NCBI RefSeq assembly: GCF_008364625.2
Contig: NZ_CP126604.1
Coordinates: 3,410,001 to 3,474,000 of the forward strand
From: Enterobacter dykesii
Lineage (GTDB): Bacteria; Pseudomonadota; Gammaproteobacteria; Enterobacterales; Enterobacteriaceae
Length of the DNA: 64,000 bases
Direction: 5' to 3'
Shown: one piece after another, positions 12,294 to 22,912 of the stretch
How the letters are laid out: each line of letters starts with the position of its first letter
Position numbering within the stretch: the first letter of the stretch is position 1
The notes under the pieces: generated by a model
What the model saw: only the letters and a program-made list of their open reading frames with translations
Database searches by the model: none
What the model was told of the DNA's origin: nothing
Made by a program: the position numbers and the translations under genes

Positions 12294-13913
12294 ATGAACA
12301 CAACATCTGAACTCCATTGTGATGTACTGATCATCGGCAGCGGCGCTGCCGGTCTCTCTCTGGCGCTGCGCCTGGCCGAGCATCAAAACGTTATCGTTCT
12401 GAGTAAAGGACCGATAAGTGAAGGTTCCACGTTTTATGCCCAGGGCGGCATTGCCGCCGTGTTTGATGAGACAGACAGCATTGCTTCCCACGTCGAAGAT
12501 ACGCTCATTGCCGGGGCCGGGATCGTGGATGCACACGCCGCAGAGTTTGTCGCCAGCAATGCCCGTCACTGCGTTCAGTGGCTCATCGACCAGGGCGTCT
12601 TATTCGATACTCAGGTTCAACCGAACGGTGAAGAGAGCTACCACCTGACTCGCGAAGGTGGCCATAGCCACCGCCGCATCCTGCACGCAGCGGATGCCAC
12701 CGGAAAAGAAGTGGAAACCACGCTGGTCAGCAAAGCGCTGAACCATCCTAATATTCGGGTTCTCGAGCGAAGCAATGCCGTTGACCTGATTATCTCTGAC
12801 AAGATTGGCCTGCCCGGGACGCGTCGCGTGGTGGGCGCCTGGGTCTGGAACCGAAATAAAGAGAAGGTGGAAACCTGTCAGGCAAAGGCTGTAGTCCTGG
12901 CGACGGGCGGCGCCTCTAAAGTGTATCAGTACACCACGAACCCGGACATTGCCTCCGGAGACGGTATCGCTATGGCCTGGCGCGCAGGCTGCCGGGTGGC
13001 GAATCTCGAGTTTAATCAGTTTCACCCCACCGCCCTGTTCCACCCTCAGGCGCGCAACTTCCTGCTGACGGAAGCCCTGCGCGGTGAAGGCGCTTATCTG
13101 AAACGCCCTGATGGCTCCCGCTTTATGCCCGACTTTGACGCCCGGGGCGAACTGGCCCCGCGCGATATCGTTGCTCGCGCCATCGACCATGAAATGAAGC
13201 GTCTTGGCGTGGACTGCATGTATCTCGATATCAGCCATAAGCCAGCAGAGTTCATTCGCCAGCATTTCCCGATGATTTATGAAAAGCTGCTCAATCTTGG
13301 CATTGATTTAACGCGCGATCCGGTGCCCATTGTGCCAGCGGCACACTATACCTGCGGTGGTGTGATGGTTGACGATCATGGACGTACTGACGTAGACGGT
13401 CTGTATGCTATCGGTGAGGTCAGCTATACCGGACTTCACGGCGCGAACCGTATGGCCTCTAACTCGCTGCTTGAGTGTCTGGTGTACGGCTGGTCGGCGG
13501 CGGAAGACATCACCAGGCGCATGCCTTACGCCCGCGAGACAGAGCAGCTGCCTGCCTGGGATGAAAGCCGCGTGGATAACCCGGACGAGCTGGTTGTGAT
13601 CCAGCACAACTGGCATGAGCTACGGCTGTTTATGTGGGACTACGTGGGGATTGTGCGCACCACGAAACGCCTGGAACGCGCCTTGCGCCGCATCACCATG
13701 CTGCAGCAGGAAATTGATGAGTATTATGCCAATTTCCGCGTATCCAATAACCTGCTGGAGCTGCGCAATCTGGTGCAGGTTGCCGAGCTGATTGTTCGCT
13801 GCGCGATGATGCGTAAAGAGAGCCGCGGGCTGCACTATACCCTGGACTACCCGGATCAGCTTGCTGAGTCCGGCCCGTCGATACTCGCCCCGCAGGTTTA
13901 CATAAACAGATAA
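12294..13913 (+). CDS. nadB: L-aspartate oxidase
   Basis: This 539-residue FAD enzyme oxidises L-aspartate to iminoaspartate, the first step of de novo NAD synthesis; the product goes to NadA. The Rossmann motif [20 protein letters not shown] is at about 11-30. The fumarate-reductase-like active-site region includes [11 protein letters not shown] and [14 protein letters not shown], and the second FAD segment is [20 protein letters not shown]. Length matches the E. coli protein. The 3' end overlaps convergent trmN6 by 16 bp. Confidence 0.98.
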   Translation: MNTTSELHCDVLIIGSGAAGLSLALRLAEHQNVIVLSKGPISEGSTFYAQGGIAAVFDETDSIASHVEDTLIAGAGIVDAHAAEFVASNARHCVQWLIDQGVLFDTQVQPNGEESYHLTREGGHSHRRILHAADATGKEVETTLVSKALNHPNIRVLERSNAVDLIISDKIGLPGTRRVVGAWVWNRNKEKVETCQAKAVVLATGGASKVYQYTTNPDIASGDGIAMAWRAGCRVANLEFNQFHPTALFHPQARNFLLTEALRGEGAYLKRPDGSRFMPDFDARGELAPRDIVARAIDHEMKRLGVDCMYLDISHKPAEFIRQHFPMIYEKLLNLGIDLTRDPVPIVPAAHYTCGGVMVDDHGRTDVDGLYAIGEVSYTGLHGANRMASNSLLECLVYGWSAAEDITRRMPYARETEQLPAWDESRVDNPDELVVIQHNWHELRLFMWDYVGIVRTTKRLERALRRITMLQQEIDEYYANFRVSNNLLELRNLVQVAELIVRCAMMRKESRGLHYTLDYPDQLAESGPSILAPQVYINR

Positions 13914-14635
13914 AACGCCTGGGTCAGGGCAGTGTAATCTTCGGAATAACGCTGGTCTGGCCCACGGATCACCATCCGGTCATTAAAGCATTCACCCTCT
14001 TTTGGCGAGAGCGCCAACAGCACGCGGTGCGGCAGTCGTCCTTCCGTATCCGAAATATCGGTACGCAGACGTAACGTCCAGCCGATCTCCTGCGCGATGC
14101 CGATAAATGTGTTGCCGGTACTCTCGGGCAGGACCACGCAGAAAAAACCTTCTTCGGAGATGAGTTCTGCCGCGCTGGTGAGCAGCGCTTTATGATCGAG
14201 GGAGCCGGTATAACGCGCCTGTTCACGCTCGGGCGTCCCGCACTCAACGCCGGGCTCGTAGTAGGGAGGGTTGCTGACGATCAAATCGTAACGTGCGGTT
14301 TGTTCAGGCGCCCAGGCGAGCACATCTGCGCAGTCCACTTTCATGCGGGCAGCCCAGGGGGATTCGGCCATATTGTCACTCGCCTGCTCTGCGGCCTGCG
14401 CGTCCAGTTCGACGGCATCAATGATGACATGTTCTTCCGTACGCTGCGCCAGCATCAACGCCACCAGCCCGCTGCCGGTACCGATATCAAGAATACGCTT
14501 AACACCTGCGACAGGCGCCCACGCTCCCAGTAAAATACCGTCTGTACCGACCTTCATGGCACAGCGATCGTGGGCGACAAAAAATTGTTTAAAGGTAAAA
14601 CCATCGCGGCGCAGCTGCGCTTTGAGTTGAGACAT
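13898..14635 (-). CDS. trmN6: tRNA1(Val) (adenine(37)-N6)-methyltransferase
   Basis: This 245-residue SAM-dependent methyltransferase (YfiC) makes m6A37 in tRNA-Val. The SAM-binding motif I is [17 protein letters not shown] and the catalytic N6-adenine motif is SNPPYY. ATG 14635 is chosen because it gives the E. coli length and begins at the conserved [21 protein letters not shown] region. The frame stays open far upstream through srmB, but that part is antisense shadow. The 3' end overlaps nadB. Confidence 0.95.
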   Translation of the reverse strand: MSQLKAQLRRDGFTFKQFFVAHDRCAMKVGTDGILLGAWAPVAGVKRILDIGTGSGLVALMLAQRTEEHVIIDAVELDAQAAEQASDNMAESPWAARMKVDCADVLAWAPEQTARYDLIVSNPPYYEPGVECGTPEREQARYTGSLDHKALLTSAAELISEEGFFCVVLPESTGNTFIGIAQEIGWTLRLRTDISDTEGRLPHRVLLALSPKEGECFNDRMVIRGPDQRYSEDYTALTQAFYLFM

Positions 14636-14767
14636 GTCAGGACAACCTTCTAAGTGAAACTGGAGTAGCATAGGGGAAAGCGAAGTGGCCGAAAAGCGAT
14701 ATCCATACAAACAGATGAAGATTACAGCCGTAACGTCTATAATCAGCGCCCCACACAGAGGTAGAAC

Positions 14768-16096
14768 ATGACTGTAACGACTTTTTCCGAACTTGAACTC
14801 GATGAAAGCCTGCTCAATGCACTTGAGAGCAAAGGCTTTACACGCCCGACCGCCATTCAGGCAGCGGCCATTCCGCCTGCGCTTGAGGGCCGCGATGTGC
14901 TCGGTTCTGCGCCAACCGGCACGGGGAAGACAGCAGCCTATTTGCTGCCTGTGTTGCAGCATCTGCTCGACTTTCCGCGTAAAAAATCTGGCCCGCCGCG
15001 TATTTTGATCCTGACGCCTACGCGCGAACTGGCAATGCAGGTTGCCGATCACGCGCGTGAACTCGCGGCAAATACTCATCTGGATATCGCCACCATCACC
15101 GGCGGCGTTGCGTATATGAACCACGCCGAAGTGTTCAGCGAAAACCAGGACATCGTCGTTGCAACGACGGGCCGCCTGCTGCAGTACATTAAAGAAGAGA
15201 ACTTCGACTGCCGCGCGGTTGAAACGCTGATCCTCGACGAGGCCGACCGCATGCTGGACATGGGCTTCGCACAGGATATCGAGCACATTGCAGGAGAAAC
15301 GCGCTGGCGTAACCAGACGATGCTGTTCTCTGCCACCCTCGAAGGGGAAGCGATCAAAGACTTCGCAGAGCGTCTGCTGGAAGATCCGGTGGAAGTGTCG
15401 GCGACGCCGTCCACCCGTGAGCGTAAGAAGATCCACCAGTGGTACTACCGCGCGGACAACCTCGAGCACAAGGTCGAATTGCTGAAACACCTGCTGAAGC
15501 AGGAAGATGCGCTGCGCACAATCGTATTTGTGCGCAAGCGCGAGCGCGTGCACGAGCTGGCTGAAATGCTGCGTAACGCCGGGATCAACAACTGCTATCT
15601 TGAAGGCGAGATGGCGCAGATCAAGCGTACCGAAGGCATCAAGCGCCTGACCGATGGCCGCGTTAACGTACTGGTTGCGACAGACGTAGCCGCTCGCGGA
15701 ATCGACATCCCGGACGTCAGCCACGTCATTAACTTCGATATGCCGCGCAGCGGAGATACATACCTGCACCGTATTGGCCGTACCGGCCGCGCGGGCCGCA
15801 AAGGGATTGCGATTTCACTGGTCGAAGCGCATGACTACCTGCTGCTGCAGAGGATTGGCCGCTATGTTGATGAGCCGCTGAAAGCGCGCGTTATTGACGA
15901 ACTCCGCCCGACCACGCGTGCGCCGAGTGAAAAGATGACGGGTAAACCGTCCAAGAAAGCGCTCGCAAAACGTGCGGAGAGAAAAGAGAAAGAAAAAGAG
16001 AAACCGCGCGTGAAGCAGCGCCACCGCGATACCAAAAACATTGGTAAGCGCCGTAAGCCAAGCTCTGCCGCACCAGAGACGAAAACTGAAGAGTAA
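14768..16096 (+). CDS. srmB: DEAD-box RNA helicase SrmB
   Basis: This 442-residue ATP-dependent RNA helicase helps early 50S assembly. All DEAD-box motifs are present: Q motif (FTRPTAIQ), Walker [24 protein letters not shown], the DEAD box in [17 protein letters not shown], and C-terminal [15 protein letters not shown] and [12 protein letters not shown] lysine/arginine-rich tail (about 390-442) is typical of SrmB. It is followed by a strong bidirectional terminator. Confidence 0.97.
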   Translation: MTVTTFSELELDESLLNALESKGFTRPTAIQAAAIPPALEGRDVLGSAPTGTGKTAAYLLPVLQHLLDFPRKKSGPPRILILTPTRELAMQVADHARELAANTHLDIATITGGVAYMNHAEVFSENQDIVVATTGRLLQYIKEENFDCRAVETLILDEADRMLDMGFAQDIEHIAGETRWRNQTMLFSATLEGEAIKDFAERLLEDPVEVSATPSTRERKKIHQWYYRADNLEHKVELLKHLLKQEDALRTIVFVRKRERVHELAEMLRNAGINNCYLEGEMAQIKRTEGIKRLTDGRVNVLVATDVAARGIDIPDVSHVINFDMPRSGDTYLHRIGRTGRAGRKGIAISLVEAHDYLLLQRIGRYVDEPLKARVIDELRPTTRAPSEKMTGKPSKKALAKRAERKEKEKEKPRVKQRHRDTKNIGKRRKPSSAAPETKTEE

Positions 16097-16126
16097 AAAA
16101 AGCCGGGGAAATCCCCGGCTTTTTTA
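16096..16126. terminator. Bidirectional terminator between srmB and grcA
   Basis: The inverted repeat AGCCGGGG-N4-CCCCGGCT (16101-16120) is flanked by an A run on the left and a T run on the right. It can therefore end srmB on the plus strand and grcA on the minus strand. Confidence 0.85.
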
Positions 16127-16145
16127 TTCCCCCCTGCTGAAGCCG

Positions 16146-16529
16146 TTACAGGCTTTCAGTAAAGGTACGAGCGATAACGTCGCGCTGCTGTTCTGGAGTC
16201 AGTGAGTTAAAGCGAACCGCATAGCCGGACACGCGGATAGTCAGCTGTGGGTATTTTTCTGGGTGCTCAACGGCATCCATCAGCGTTTCGCGGCGCAGCA
16301 CGTTAACGTTCAGGTGCTGACCCCCTTCCACGCGCACTTCCGGTTTCACTTCCATTGGAATTTCACGGTATTCGATTTCGCCCAGTTTGTTCACCGGCAC
16401 GATTTCATCTTCAGCAAAACCCGCTTTCGCAACGACGCAGCGCGCTTCGTTCTTCTCGCTGTCCAGCAGCCAGAAAGAATTGAGCAGATCGTCATTTGCA
16501 GCTTTAGTAATCTGGATACCTGTAATCAT
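16146..16529 (-). CDS. grcA: Autonomous glycyl radical cofactor GrcA (YfiD)
   Basis: This 127-residue protein resembles the C-terminus of pyruvate formate-lyase and replaces its damaged radical domain. The radical glycine is G102 in [12 protein letters not shown]. It is made under oxygen limitation. The upstream region has two FNR sites with the spacing described for E. coli yfiD, so anaerobic control is expected. Length equals the E. coli protein. Confidence 0.97.
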   Translation of the reverse strand: MITGIQITKAANDDLLNSFWLLDSEKNEARCVVAKAGFAEDEIVPVNKLGEIEYREIPMEVKPEVRVEGGQHLNVNVLRRETLMDAVEHPEKYPQLTIRVSGYAVRFNSLTPEQQRDVIARTFTESL

Positions 16530-16600
16530 GTGTTGCCTCCCTAGGCTACATTAACTGATGCTGGCCTTTCGCGGCCAATTGGTAAAACCATTGTTTCTTG

Positions 16601-16701
16601 TGTGTATATATAACATTCACACCTCGGTGATTTATTGATTTAAATCAACAAAAACACCAACCACATAAAGAGTGTGGTTTGAATTTATTGTTTCAGATCA
16701 A
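16601..16701 (-). promoter_or_regulatory. FNR-controlled grcA promoter with tandem FNR sites
   Basis: A perfect FNR site, TTGAT-N4-ATCAA, is at 16635-16648. A second site, TTGTT-N4-ATCAA, lies at 16688-16701. Their centres are 53 bp apart, the spacing expected for sites at -40.5 and -93.5. A minus-strand TTATAT -10 element near 16608-16613 places the start close to 16601. The rest of the 313-bp grcA-ung gap (16702-16842) is A+T-rich and shows no gene. Confidence 0.85.
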
Positions 16702-16842
16702 TTTCACAGTCTTACCAATTAAACTCACTCTGTATCTTTTCAAAATAAATTTAGCCACTTAGCACGTATTTCAGCACGTAATTTTGCTCACCGGGGCTAA
16801 ACAGGTAAGCTAGTCACAGATTGAGATTCGCAGGAGAGCGAG

Positions 16843-17532
16843 ATGACGACACCTTTAACCTGGCATGACGTGCTGGCAGAAGAAAAGCAGCAGCCTTATT
16901 TTATCAATACGCTCAGCACCGTTGCCGCTGAGCGTCAGTCCGGACAAACGATTTACCCGCCGCAGAAAGACGTGTTCAACGCCTTTCGCTACACCGAACT
17001 GAGCGATGTGAAAGTGGTCATTCTGGGTCAGGATCCCTATCACGGCCCCGGGCAGGCGCATGGGCTGGCGTTTTCCGTTCGTCCGGGTGTGGCTATCCCC
17101 CCTTCTCTGCTCAACATGTATAAAGAGCTTGAAGCAACCGTGCCCGGTTTTACCCGGCCAAACCACGGTTACCTGGAAAGCTGGGCGCGCCAGGGCGTGC
17201 TGTTACTGAATACGGTGCTTACCGTACGGGCGGGTCAGGCGCACTCGCACGCCAGTCTGGGCTGGGAGACGTTTACCGATAAAGTCATCAGCCTTATCAA
17301 CGAGCATCGTGAAGGGGTGGTGTTTTTACTTTGGGGTTCTCACGCGCAGAAGAAAGGGGCGATTATCGATCGTCAGCGTCATCACGTGCTCAAGGCACCG
17401 CACCCGTCACCGCTGTCTGCGCATCGCGGTTTCTTTGGCAGTAATCATTTTGTTCTGGCGAATGAATGGCTGGAAAAAAGTGGCGAAAAGCCGATTGACT
17501 GGATGCCTGTATTACCGGCAGAGAGCGAGTAG
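16843..17532 (+). CDS. ung: Uracil-DNA glycosylase
   Basis: This 229-residue base-excision enzyme removes uracil from DNA. It has the catalytic water-activating motif [18 protein letters not shown] (about 62-79) and the DNA-intercalating loop [13 protein letters not shown] near the C-terminus. Length matches E. coli Ung. An AGGAG RBS precedes ATG 16843. It is divergent from grcA and convergent with yfiF. Confidence 0.98.
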   Translation: MTTPLTWHDVLAEEKQQPYFINTLSTVAAERQSGQTIYPPQKDVFNAFRYTELSDVKVVILGQDPYHGPGQAHGLAFSVRPGVAIPPSLLNMYKELEATVPGFTRPNHGYLESWARQGVLLLNTVLTVRAGQAHSHASLGWETFTDKVISLINEHREGVVFLLWGSHAQKKGAIIDRQRHHVLKAPHPSPLSAHRGFFGSNHFVLANEWLEKSGEKPIDWMPVLPAESE

Positions 17533-17538
17533 TTTGAG

Positions 17539-17568
17539 TTTGTATGCCCGGCTCACCGGGCATACAAA
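17539..17568. other. Perfect 13-bp hairpin between ung and yfiF
   Basis: The inverted repeat TTTGTATGCCCGG / CCGGGCATACAAA with a CTCA loop sits between the convergent ung and yfiF genes. Neither strand has a T run just after the stem, so it is not a standard intrinsic terminator. It could still protect both mRNA 3' ends. Confidence 0.6.
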
Positions 17569-17580
17569 AAGCAAAATGGC

Positions 17581-18711
17581 TTATGCCTTATTCTGACGCC
17601 ACCATTCGGCCAGCAGTACGCCGGTCGCAACGGATACGTTCAGACTTTCCACATTGCCTGTTCCGTCGATAGAGACGCTCAGATCCGCACTGGAGAGCGC
17701 CGCGTCAGACAGACCATCACGTTCCTGACCTAATACCAGCACCATTTTGCGCGGCAGCGTCGCTTTAAACAGCGGCGTACCGGCATGGCTCGAGGTGGTC
17801 ACGATGGAATAACCCGCTTTACGGAACTGCTCGAGGGCGTCCAGAACGCTGTCGCCGGTGATCGGCTGTACGTGCTCGGCTCCGCCTTCCGCAGTACGGA
17901 TCGCTGCGCCGGATTCCAGCAGCGCGGCATCCTGCAACAGCACGCCTTTCACGCCAAAGTGCGCGCAGCTGCGCATCATTGCGCCCAGATTGTGCGGGTT
18001 GCCCACATCTTCCAGCGCCAGCACGCAGTCATCGGCATCCGCCTGGCTGACCCACTGCTGCACGGTGGTGCCGTTACGCTTTTTGATCAGGAAGCAGACG
18101 CCGCCGTGGTGTTCAGTACCGGACGCTTTGGTCAGCTCCGCATCATCCACCACGTGGTAGGCTTTACGGTTCGCGGCCATCCAGCGCAGCGCTTCTTTAA
18201 AGCGCGGGGTCACGCTCTGGATAAACCAGGCGCGGACGATACATTCAGGACGGCTCTGGAACAGCGCCTGGCAGGCGTTCTCGCCATACACGCGGGTCTC
18301 TTCCGCACGCTGACGGCGCAGTACTTCCGGGTCGATAAAGCTTTTACCGCTGATACCGCCGTGATCGGCCTTTTCTGGCGTTTCGTCGCCAGGGGCACGA
18401 GAAACGGTGCGCCACGGGGAGGCGTTATCACGTGAGAAATCATCACGCGGACGATCGTCGCGTGGACGGTCACTGCGTGGGCGGTCGGAACGCGGACGAT
18501 CATCGCGTTTGCGATCGTCACGTTTGCGGTCATCACCGCGGTTATTTCTGTCATCGCGGGCGGGGCGACGGCCACCGTCTGCACGAGAAGACGCCGGACG
18601 CCCGCCACCTTTTCCGGTACGCGGATTTTGGGTGCGTTTATCAGAGTCATCATCACTGCGGACATACATCACTTTGACCTTGCCGCTTTTGTTTTTCATT
18701 TCGTCGTTCAT
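17581..18711 (-). CDS. yfiF: TrmH/SpoU-family RNA methyltransferase YfiF
   Basis: This is a 376-residue protein. The C-terminal SPOUT methyltransferase domain (about 215-372) has [30 protein letters not shown] and [14 protein letters not shown] SpoU substrate-binding segment lies at about 120-195. The RNA substrate of YfiF is not established. The N-terminal 100 residues are a basic/acidic low-complexity tail with a tandem R/D-rich block at 51-95 ([18 protein letters not shown] type). As I recall, the E. coli protein is about 30 residues shorter there. ATG 18711 ([18 protein letters not shown]) is the conserved start; an in-frame ATG four codons upstream is less likely. Confidence 0.93.
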   Translation of the reverse strand: MNDEMKNKSGKVKVMYVRSDDDSDKRTQNPRTGKGGGRPASSRADGGRRPARDDRNNRGDDRKRDDRKRDDRPRSDRPRSDRPRDDRPRDDFSRDNASPWRTVSRAPGDETPEKADHGGISGKSFIDPEVLRRQRAEETRVYGENACQALFQSRPECIVRAWFIQSVTPRFKEALRWMAANRKAYHVVDDAELTKASGTEHHGGVCFLIKKRNGTTVQQWVSQADADDCVLALEDVGNPHNLGAMMRSCAHFGVKGVLLQDAALLESGAAIRTAEGGAEHVQPITGDSVLDALEQFRKAGYSIVTTSSHAGTPLFKATLPRKMVLVLGQERDGLSDAALSSADLSVSIDGTGNVESLNVSVATGVLLAEWWRQNKA

Positions 18712-18915
18712 GCTTTTCTCCACCAGCGCTGCGCGAAGCGCGCAGATTACCCGATGTGCCAGCGCATAGCCATAATTTCGTACAAAAGCCTGTGACTATT
18801 GTTCTCATTGAATAAAACGCATTGTTGTTTCAAACAGGCTCATTGATAATATGTAACATATTAGAAACATTATCGGCGTTGTGCCGCTGTCCCACGGCTC
18901 TATCAGAGGTTAGTT

Positions 18916-19335
18916 ATGAATACCGTATGTGCCAACTGTCAGGCTCTTAACCGCATTCCGGACGATCGGATTGAAGATGGTGCGAAATGCGGACGCTGCG
19001 GCCATGAATTGTTTGATGGCGAGGTCATTAACGCGACGGGTGCTACGCTGGACAAACTCCTTAAGGACGATCTTCCTGTCGTGATCGATTTCTGGGCGCC
19101 ATGGTGCGGCCCATGCCGTAGCTTCGCGCCGATCTTCGAAGATGTGGCCGAAGAGCGTAGCGGAAAAATGCGGTTCGTTAAGGTCAATACCGAAGCCGAA
19201 CCCGAACTGAGCGCACGTTTTCGTATTCGCAGCATCCCGACCATTATGATTTTCAAAAATGGCGAAGCGATCGATATGCTCAACGGTGCGGTTCCAAAAG
19301 CGCCTTTTGAAAGCTGGTTAAACGAGTCGCTGTAA
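18916..19335 (+). CDS. trxC: Thioredoxin 2
   Basis: This 139-residue cytoplasmic disulfide reductase has an N-terminal zinc-binding extension (C5, C8, C25, C28 in two CxxC pairs). The thioredoxin fold follows with active site WCGPC (C64, C67) and cis-Pro in RSIPTIMIF. In E. coli trxC is induced by OxyR. Length matches. The upstream 204-bp gap is A+T-rich; no clear operator was resolved there. Confidence 0.97.
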   Translation: MNTVCANCQALNRIPDDRIEDGAKCGRCGHELFDGEVINATGATLDKLLKDDLPVVIDFWAPWCGPCRSFAPIFEDVAEERSGKMRFVKVNTEAEPELSARFRIRSIPTIMIFKNGEAIDMLNGAVPKAPFESWLNESL

Positions 19336-19404
19336 CATTCACGGGGCACGTCTTGTGCCCCGCTCCCGCCTCTGCGAAAATAGCGTTTTTCCTGCATTTC
19401 GCTC

Positions 19405-20103
19405 ATGACTGATAACGCTGTCCTTAAATTACGCGCCGAACGCCTTGCGCGCGCCACACGACCGTTCCTCGCCCGAGGCAACCGTATTCGCCGCTGTCAG
19501 CGCTGCCTGCTGCCGCTGAAGGTTTGTCTGTGCGAGACGCTCGCTCCGAGTACGGCGGAAAGCCGTTTTTGTCTGGTCATGTTCGATACCGAGCCGATGA
19601 AACCCAGCAATACGGGGCGTCTTATCGCTGATATTCTGCCGGATACCTCCGCGTTTCAATGGTCCCGTACGGAGCCGCCTCAGGCCCTGCTCGATTTAGT
19701 GGCCAGCCCCGACTATCAGCCTATGGTCGTTTTCCCCGCGTCTTATGCAGGCGCGGAGCGCCAGGTTCTTTCAGCGCCGCCATCCGGTAAACCCCCTCTG
19801 TTTATCATGCTGGACGGCACCTGGACCGAAGCGCGAAAAATGTTTCGCAAAAGCCCCTATCTCGACGCGCTGCCGGTCATTTCGGTCGATCTTTCCCGCG
19901 TCTCCGCCTACCGCCTGCGTGAAGCGCATGCTGACGGGCAATACTGCACCGCCGAAGTGGCGATTGCGCTTCTGGATTTAGCGGGAGATACCGTTGCGGC
20001 TGGCGCCCTGGGCAACCATTTCTCATGCTTCCGGGAGCGCTATCTGGCGGGAAAAACCGTTCATAAGGGCAGCGTCACAGCGCCCGAGCCAGAAAGCGTT
20101 TAA
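19405..20103 (+). CDS. tapT: tRNA-uridine aminocarboxypropyltransferase (DTW domain)
   Basis: This 232-residue DTW-domain protein (formerly YfiP) has the signature LDGTWTEARKMFRKSPYL in the middle and an N-terminal cysteine cluster (RCQRCLLPLKVCLC) that probably binds zinc. TapT uses SAM to place a 3-amino-3-carboxypropyl group on U47 of tRNAs (acp3U47). It lies upstream of patZ with a 35-nt gap, as in E. coli. Confidence 0.92.
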   Translation: MTDNAVLKLRAERLARATRPFLARGNRIRRCQRCLLPLKVCLCETLAPSTAESRFCLVMFDTEPMKPSNTGRLIADILPDTSAFQWSRTEPPQALLDLVASPDYQPMVVFPASYAGAERQVLSAPPSGKPPLFIMLDGTWTEARKMFRKSPYLDALPVISVDLSRVSAYRLREAHADGQYCTAEVAIALLDLAGDTVAAGALGNHFSCFRERYLAGKTVHKGSVTAPEPESV

Positions 20104-20138
20104 AATCATCAGGTCGCTTGCATTCACAGGAGGCCTCC

Positions 20139-22802
20139 ATGAGCCAGCGAGGGTTAGAAGCGCTACTTCGTCCTAAATCCATTGCCGTCATCGGCGCATC
20201 AATGAAACCGGATCGTGCTGGCTATCTGATGATGCGCAATCTGCTGGCCGGGGGATTTAATGGTCCCGTCATGCCCGTCACGCCGTCTTATAAAGCCGTT
20301 CAGGGAGTGCTTGCATGGCCTGATGTACAAAGCCTGCCTTTCGTGCCGGATCTTGCCGTACTTTGTACAAACGCGAAGCGTAACCTGGAACTGCTGGAAT
20401 CACTCGGCAAGAAAGGGTGTAAAACCTGCATTATTCTCTCGTCTCCGCCTGAACAGAAAGCCGAGCTTCTGGCCTGCGCCAGCCGCTATCAAATGCGCAT
20501 TCTTGGGCCAAACAGTCTGGGCCTTCTCGCCCCCTGGCAGGGGCTGAATGCCAGTTTCTCTCCGGTTCCGATCCGCAAAGGCAAACTGGCGTTTATCTCG
20601 CAGTCGGCTGCGGTATCGAACACCATCCTCGACTGGGCGCAGCAGCGTGAAATGGGATTCTCCTACTTCATTGCCCTGGGCGACAGTCTGGATATCGACG
20701 TTGATGAGCTACTGGATTTTCTGGCACGTGACGGCAAAACCAGCGCGATCCTGCTTTATCTTGAGCACCTCAGCGACGCGCGTCGTTTTGTCTCGGCTTC
20801 GCGAAGCGCGTCGCGCAATAAGCCGATCCTGGTGATCAAAAGCGGACGAAGCCCTGCGGCACAGCGTCTACTCCATTCGCATTCCGGTATGGATCCCGCC
20901 TGGGACGCCGCCATTCAGCGCGCGGGGTTGCTGCGGGTACAGGATACGCACGAGCTTTTTTCCGCCGTTGAGACGTTAAGCCATATGCGCCCGTTGCGCG
21001 GTGAGAAGCTAATGATTGTCAGTAACGGTGCGGCCCCTGCAGCGCTCGCGCTGGACGAGCTGTGGCGGCGCTTCGGCAAGCTGGCAACGCTGAGTGAAGA
21101 GACGCTGCAGCGCCTGAGAGAAGCGCTTCCGACCAGCGTGACGCCCGGCAATCCGCTTGATTTGCGCGATGACGCCAGCAGCGACCACTATATCAGGGCT
21201 ATCTCCATTTTGCTGGATAGCCAGGATTTCGATGCGCTGATGATTATCCACTCCCCCAGCGCGGTCGCGCCGGGTAGTGAAAGCGCGCGCGCGCTTATTG
21301 ACGCCGTGCGCAACCATCCACGCGGTAAATACGTTACCCTGCTCACCAACTGGTGCGGTGAGTTTTCGTCTCAGGAGGCGCGGCGCTTGTTCAGCGAGGC
21401 CGGGCTGCCAACCTACCGCACGCCGGAAGGCACCATCACCGCGTTTATGCATATGGTGGAATATCGCCGCAACCAGAAACAGCTGCGTGAGACGCCGGCT
21501 TTGCCGGGGAATCTGACGGCGAACACCGTCGACGTTCACCGGCTGTTGCAGCAGGCCATTGAAGAAGGCGCAACCTCGCTTGATACGCATGAGGTCCAGC
21601 CCATTCTGGGCAGCTACGGGATGCAAACCCTGCCGACCTGGATCGCCAGCGACAGCGCAGAGGCCGTTCATATAGCCGAACAGATTGGCTATCCGGTTGC
21701 CCTGAAGCTACGTTCCCCGGATATCCCGCATAAGTCTGATGTTCAGGGGGTTATGTTATACCTGCGTACGGCAACAGAGGTGCAGCAGGCAACTGATGCT
21801 ATTTTCGACCGGGTCAAAATGGCCTGGCCGCAGGCAAGGATCCACGGATTGCTGGTGCAAAGCATGGCCAACCGCGCAGGGGCTCAGGAATTACGGGTGG
21901 TGGTCGAACACGATCCCGTCTTCGGCCCGCTCATCATGCTGGGGGAAGGTGGCGTTGAGTGGCGCCCGGAGGAGCAGGCTGTGGTCGCTTTACCGCCGCT
22001 GAACATGAACCTGGCGCGCTATCTGATCATCCAGGCGATTAAAAGTAAAAAGATCCGTGGCCGGAGTGCGCTGCGCCCGCTTGATATTGCCGGGTTAAGT
22101 CAGTTCCTGGTGCAGGTGTCTAACCTGATTGTGGATTGTGCCGAAATCCAGCGGCTGGACATTCATCCGCTGCTCGCCTCGGGCAATGAGTTTACGGCGC
22201 TGGACGTGACCCTGGATATCGCGCCATTCGAAGGAGACCCAGAGAGCCGTCTGGCGATCCGCCCGTATCCCCTGCAGCTGGAGGAGTGGGTTGAGATGAA
22301 GAATGGAGAACGCGCCTTGTTCCGCCCTATTCTGCCGGAAGATGAGCCTCAGCTGCGGGCCTTTATCTCTCTGGTCACGAAAGAGGATCTTTATTATCGC
22401 TATTTTAGCGAAATCAACGAATTTACCCACGATGATTTAGCCAATATGACCCAGATCGACTACGATCGAGAAATGGCGTTTGTTGCCGTTCGTCGCGCCG
22501 CTAAGGGTGATGAGATCCTCGGCGTCACGCGTGCGATTTCTGACCCGGATAACGTTGATGCGGAGTTTGCGGTGCTGGTGCGCTCCGATCTTAAAGGCCT
22601 GGGTCTGGGAAGACGGCTGCTGGAAAAACTCATCAGCTATACGCGAGATCACGGATTGTTACGCCTCAATGGCATTACTATGCCTAACAATCGCGGTATG
22701 GTGACCCTGGCGCGAAAACTTGGGTTTGACGTTGATATTCAGCTGGACGAAGGTATTGTGGCCTTGTCCCTCAGTCTGACATCAGCAGATAAACGCGAGT
22801 AA
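20139..22802 (+). CDS. patZ: Peptidyl-lysine N-acetyltransferase PatZ
   Basis: This 887-residue protein (YfiQ/Pka) has an N-terminal ADP-forming acyl-CoA synthetase-like region: a CoA-binding Rossmann part (about 8-100) and succinyl-CoA-ligase and ATP-grasp parts (to about 700). A C-terminal GNAT acetyltransferase (about 725-880, with VRSDLKGLGLGRRLLEKLI) follows. In E. coli it acetylates many proteins, including acetyl-CoA synthetase, which it inactivates. ATG 20139 (MSQRGLEALLRPKS) is preceded by AGGAGGCC, a strong RBS, and gives the family length. Confidence 0.96.
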   Translation: MSQRGLEALLRPKSIAVIGASMKPDRAGYLMMRNLLAGGFNGPVMPVTPSYKAVQGVLAWPDVQSLPFVPDLAVLCTNAKRNLELLESLGKKGCKTCIILSSPPEQKAELLACASRYQMRILGPNSLGLLAPWQGLNASFSPVPIRKGKLAFISQSAAVSNTILDWAQQREMGFSYFIALGDSLDIDVDELLDFLARDGKTSAILLYLEHLSDARRFVSASRSASRNKPILVIKSGRSPAAQRLLHSHSGMDPAWDAAIQRAGLLRVQDTHELFSAVETLSHMRPLRGEKLMIVSNGAAPAALALDELWRRFGKLATLSEETLQRLREALPTSVTPGNPLDLRDDASSDHYIRAISILLDSQDFDALMIIHSPSAVAPGSESARALIDAVRNHPRGKYVTLLTNWCGEFSSQEARRLFSEAGLPTYRTPEGTITAFMHMVEYRRNQKQLRETPALPGNLTANTVDVHRLLQQAIEEGATSLDTHEVQPILGSYGMQTLPTWIASDSAEAVHIAEQIGYPVALKLRSPDIPHKSDVQGVMLYLRTATEVQQATDAIFDRVKMAWPQARIHGLLVQSMANRAGAQELRVVVEHDPVFGPLIMLGEGGVEWRPEEQAVVALPPLNMNLARYLIIQAIKSKKIRGRSALRPLDIAGLSQFLVQVSNLIVDCAEIQRLDIHPLLASGNEFTALDVTLDIAPFEGDPESRLAIRPYPLQLEEWVEMKNGERALFRPILPEDEPQLRAFISLVTKEDLYYRYFSEINEFTHDDLANMTQIDYDREMAFVAVRRAAKGDEILGVTRAISDPDNVDAEFAVLVRSDLKGLGLGRRLLEKLISYTRDHGLLRLNGITMPNNRGMVTLARKLGFDVDIQLDEGIVALSLSLTSADKRE

Positions 22803-22912
22803 GCTACTGGAAATGTTACCCACTTTGGACGGGACTGGTGGTATCATTGTCCGCTTATGTTGTTTGCATGGTACAGACAACCCTTCAATGAACAGAGAAG
22901 AAACGCACTGTG

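Noticed and set aside
14636-15769. Long minus-strand open frame continuing upstream of trmN6 across srmB
   Set aside because: It is antisense to the complete, well-conserved srmB helicase, has low-complexity composition, and the conserved trmN6 start is at 14635.
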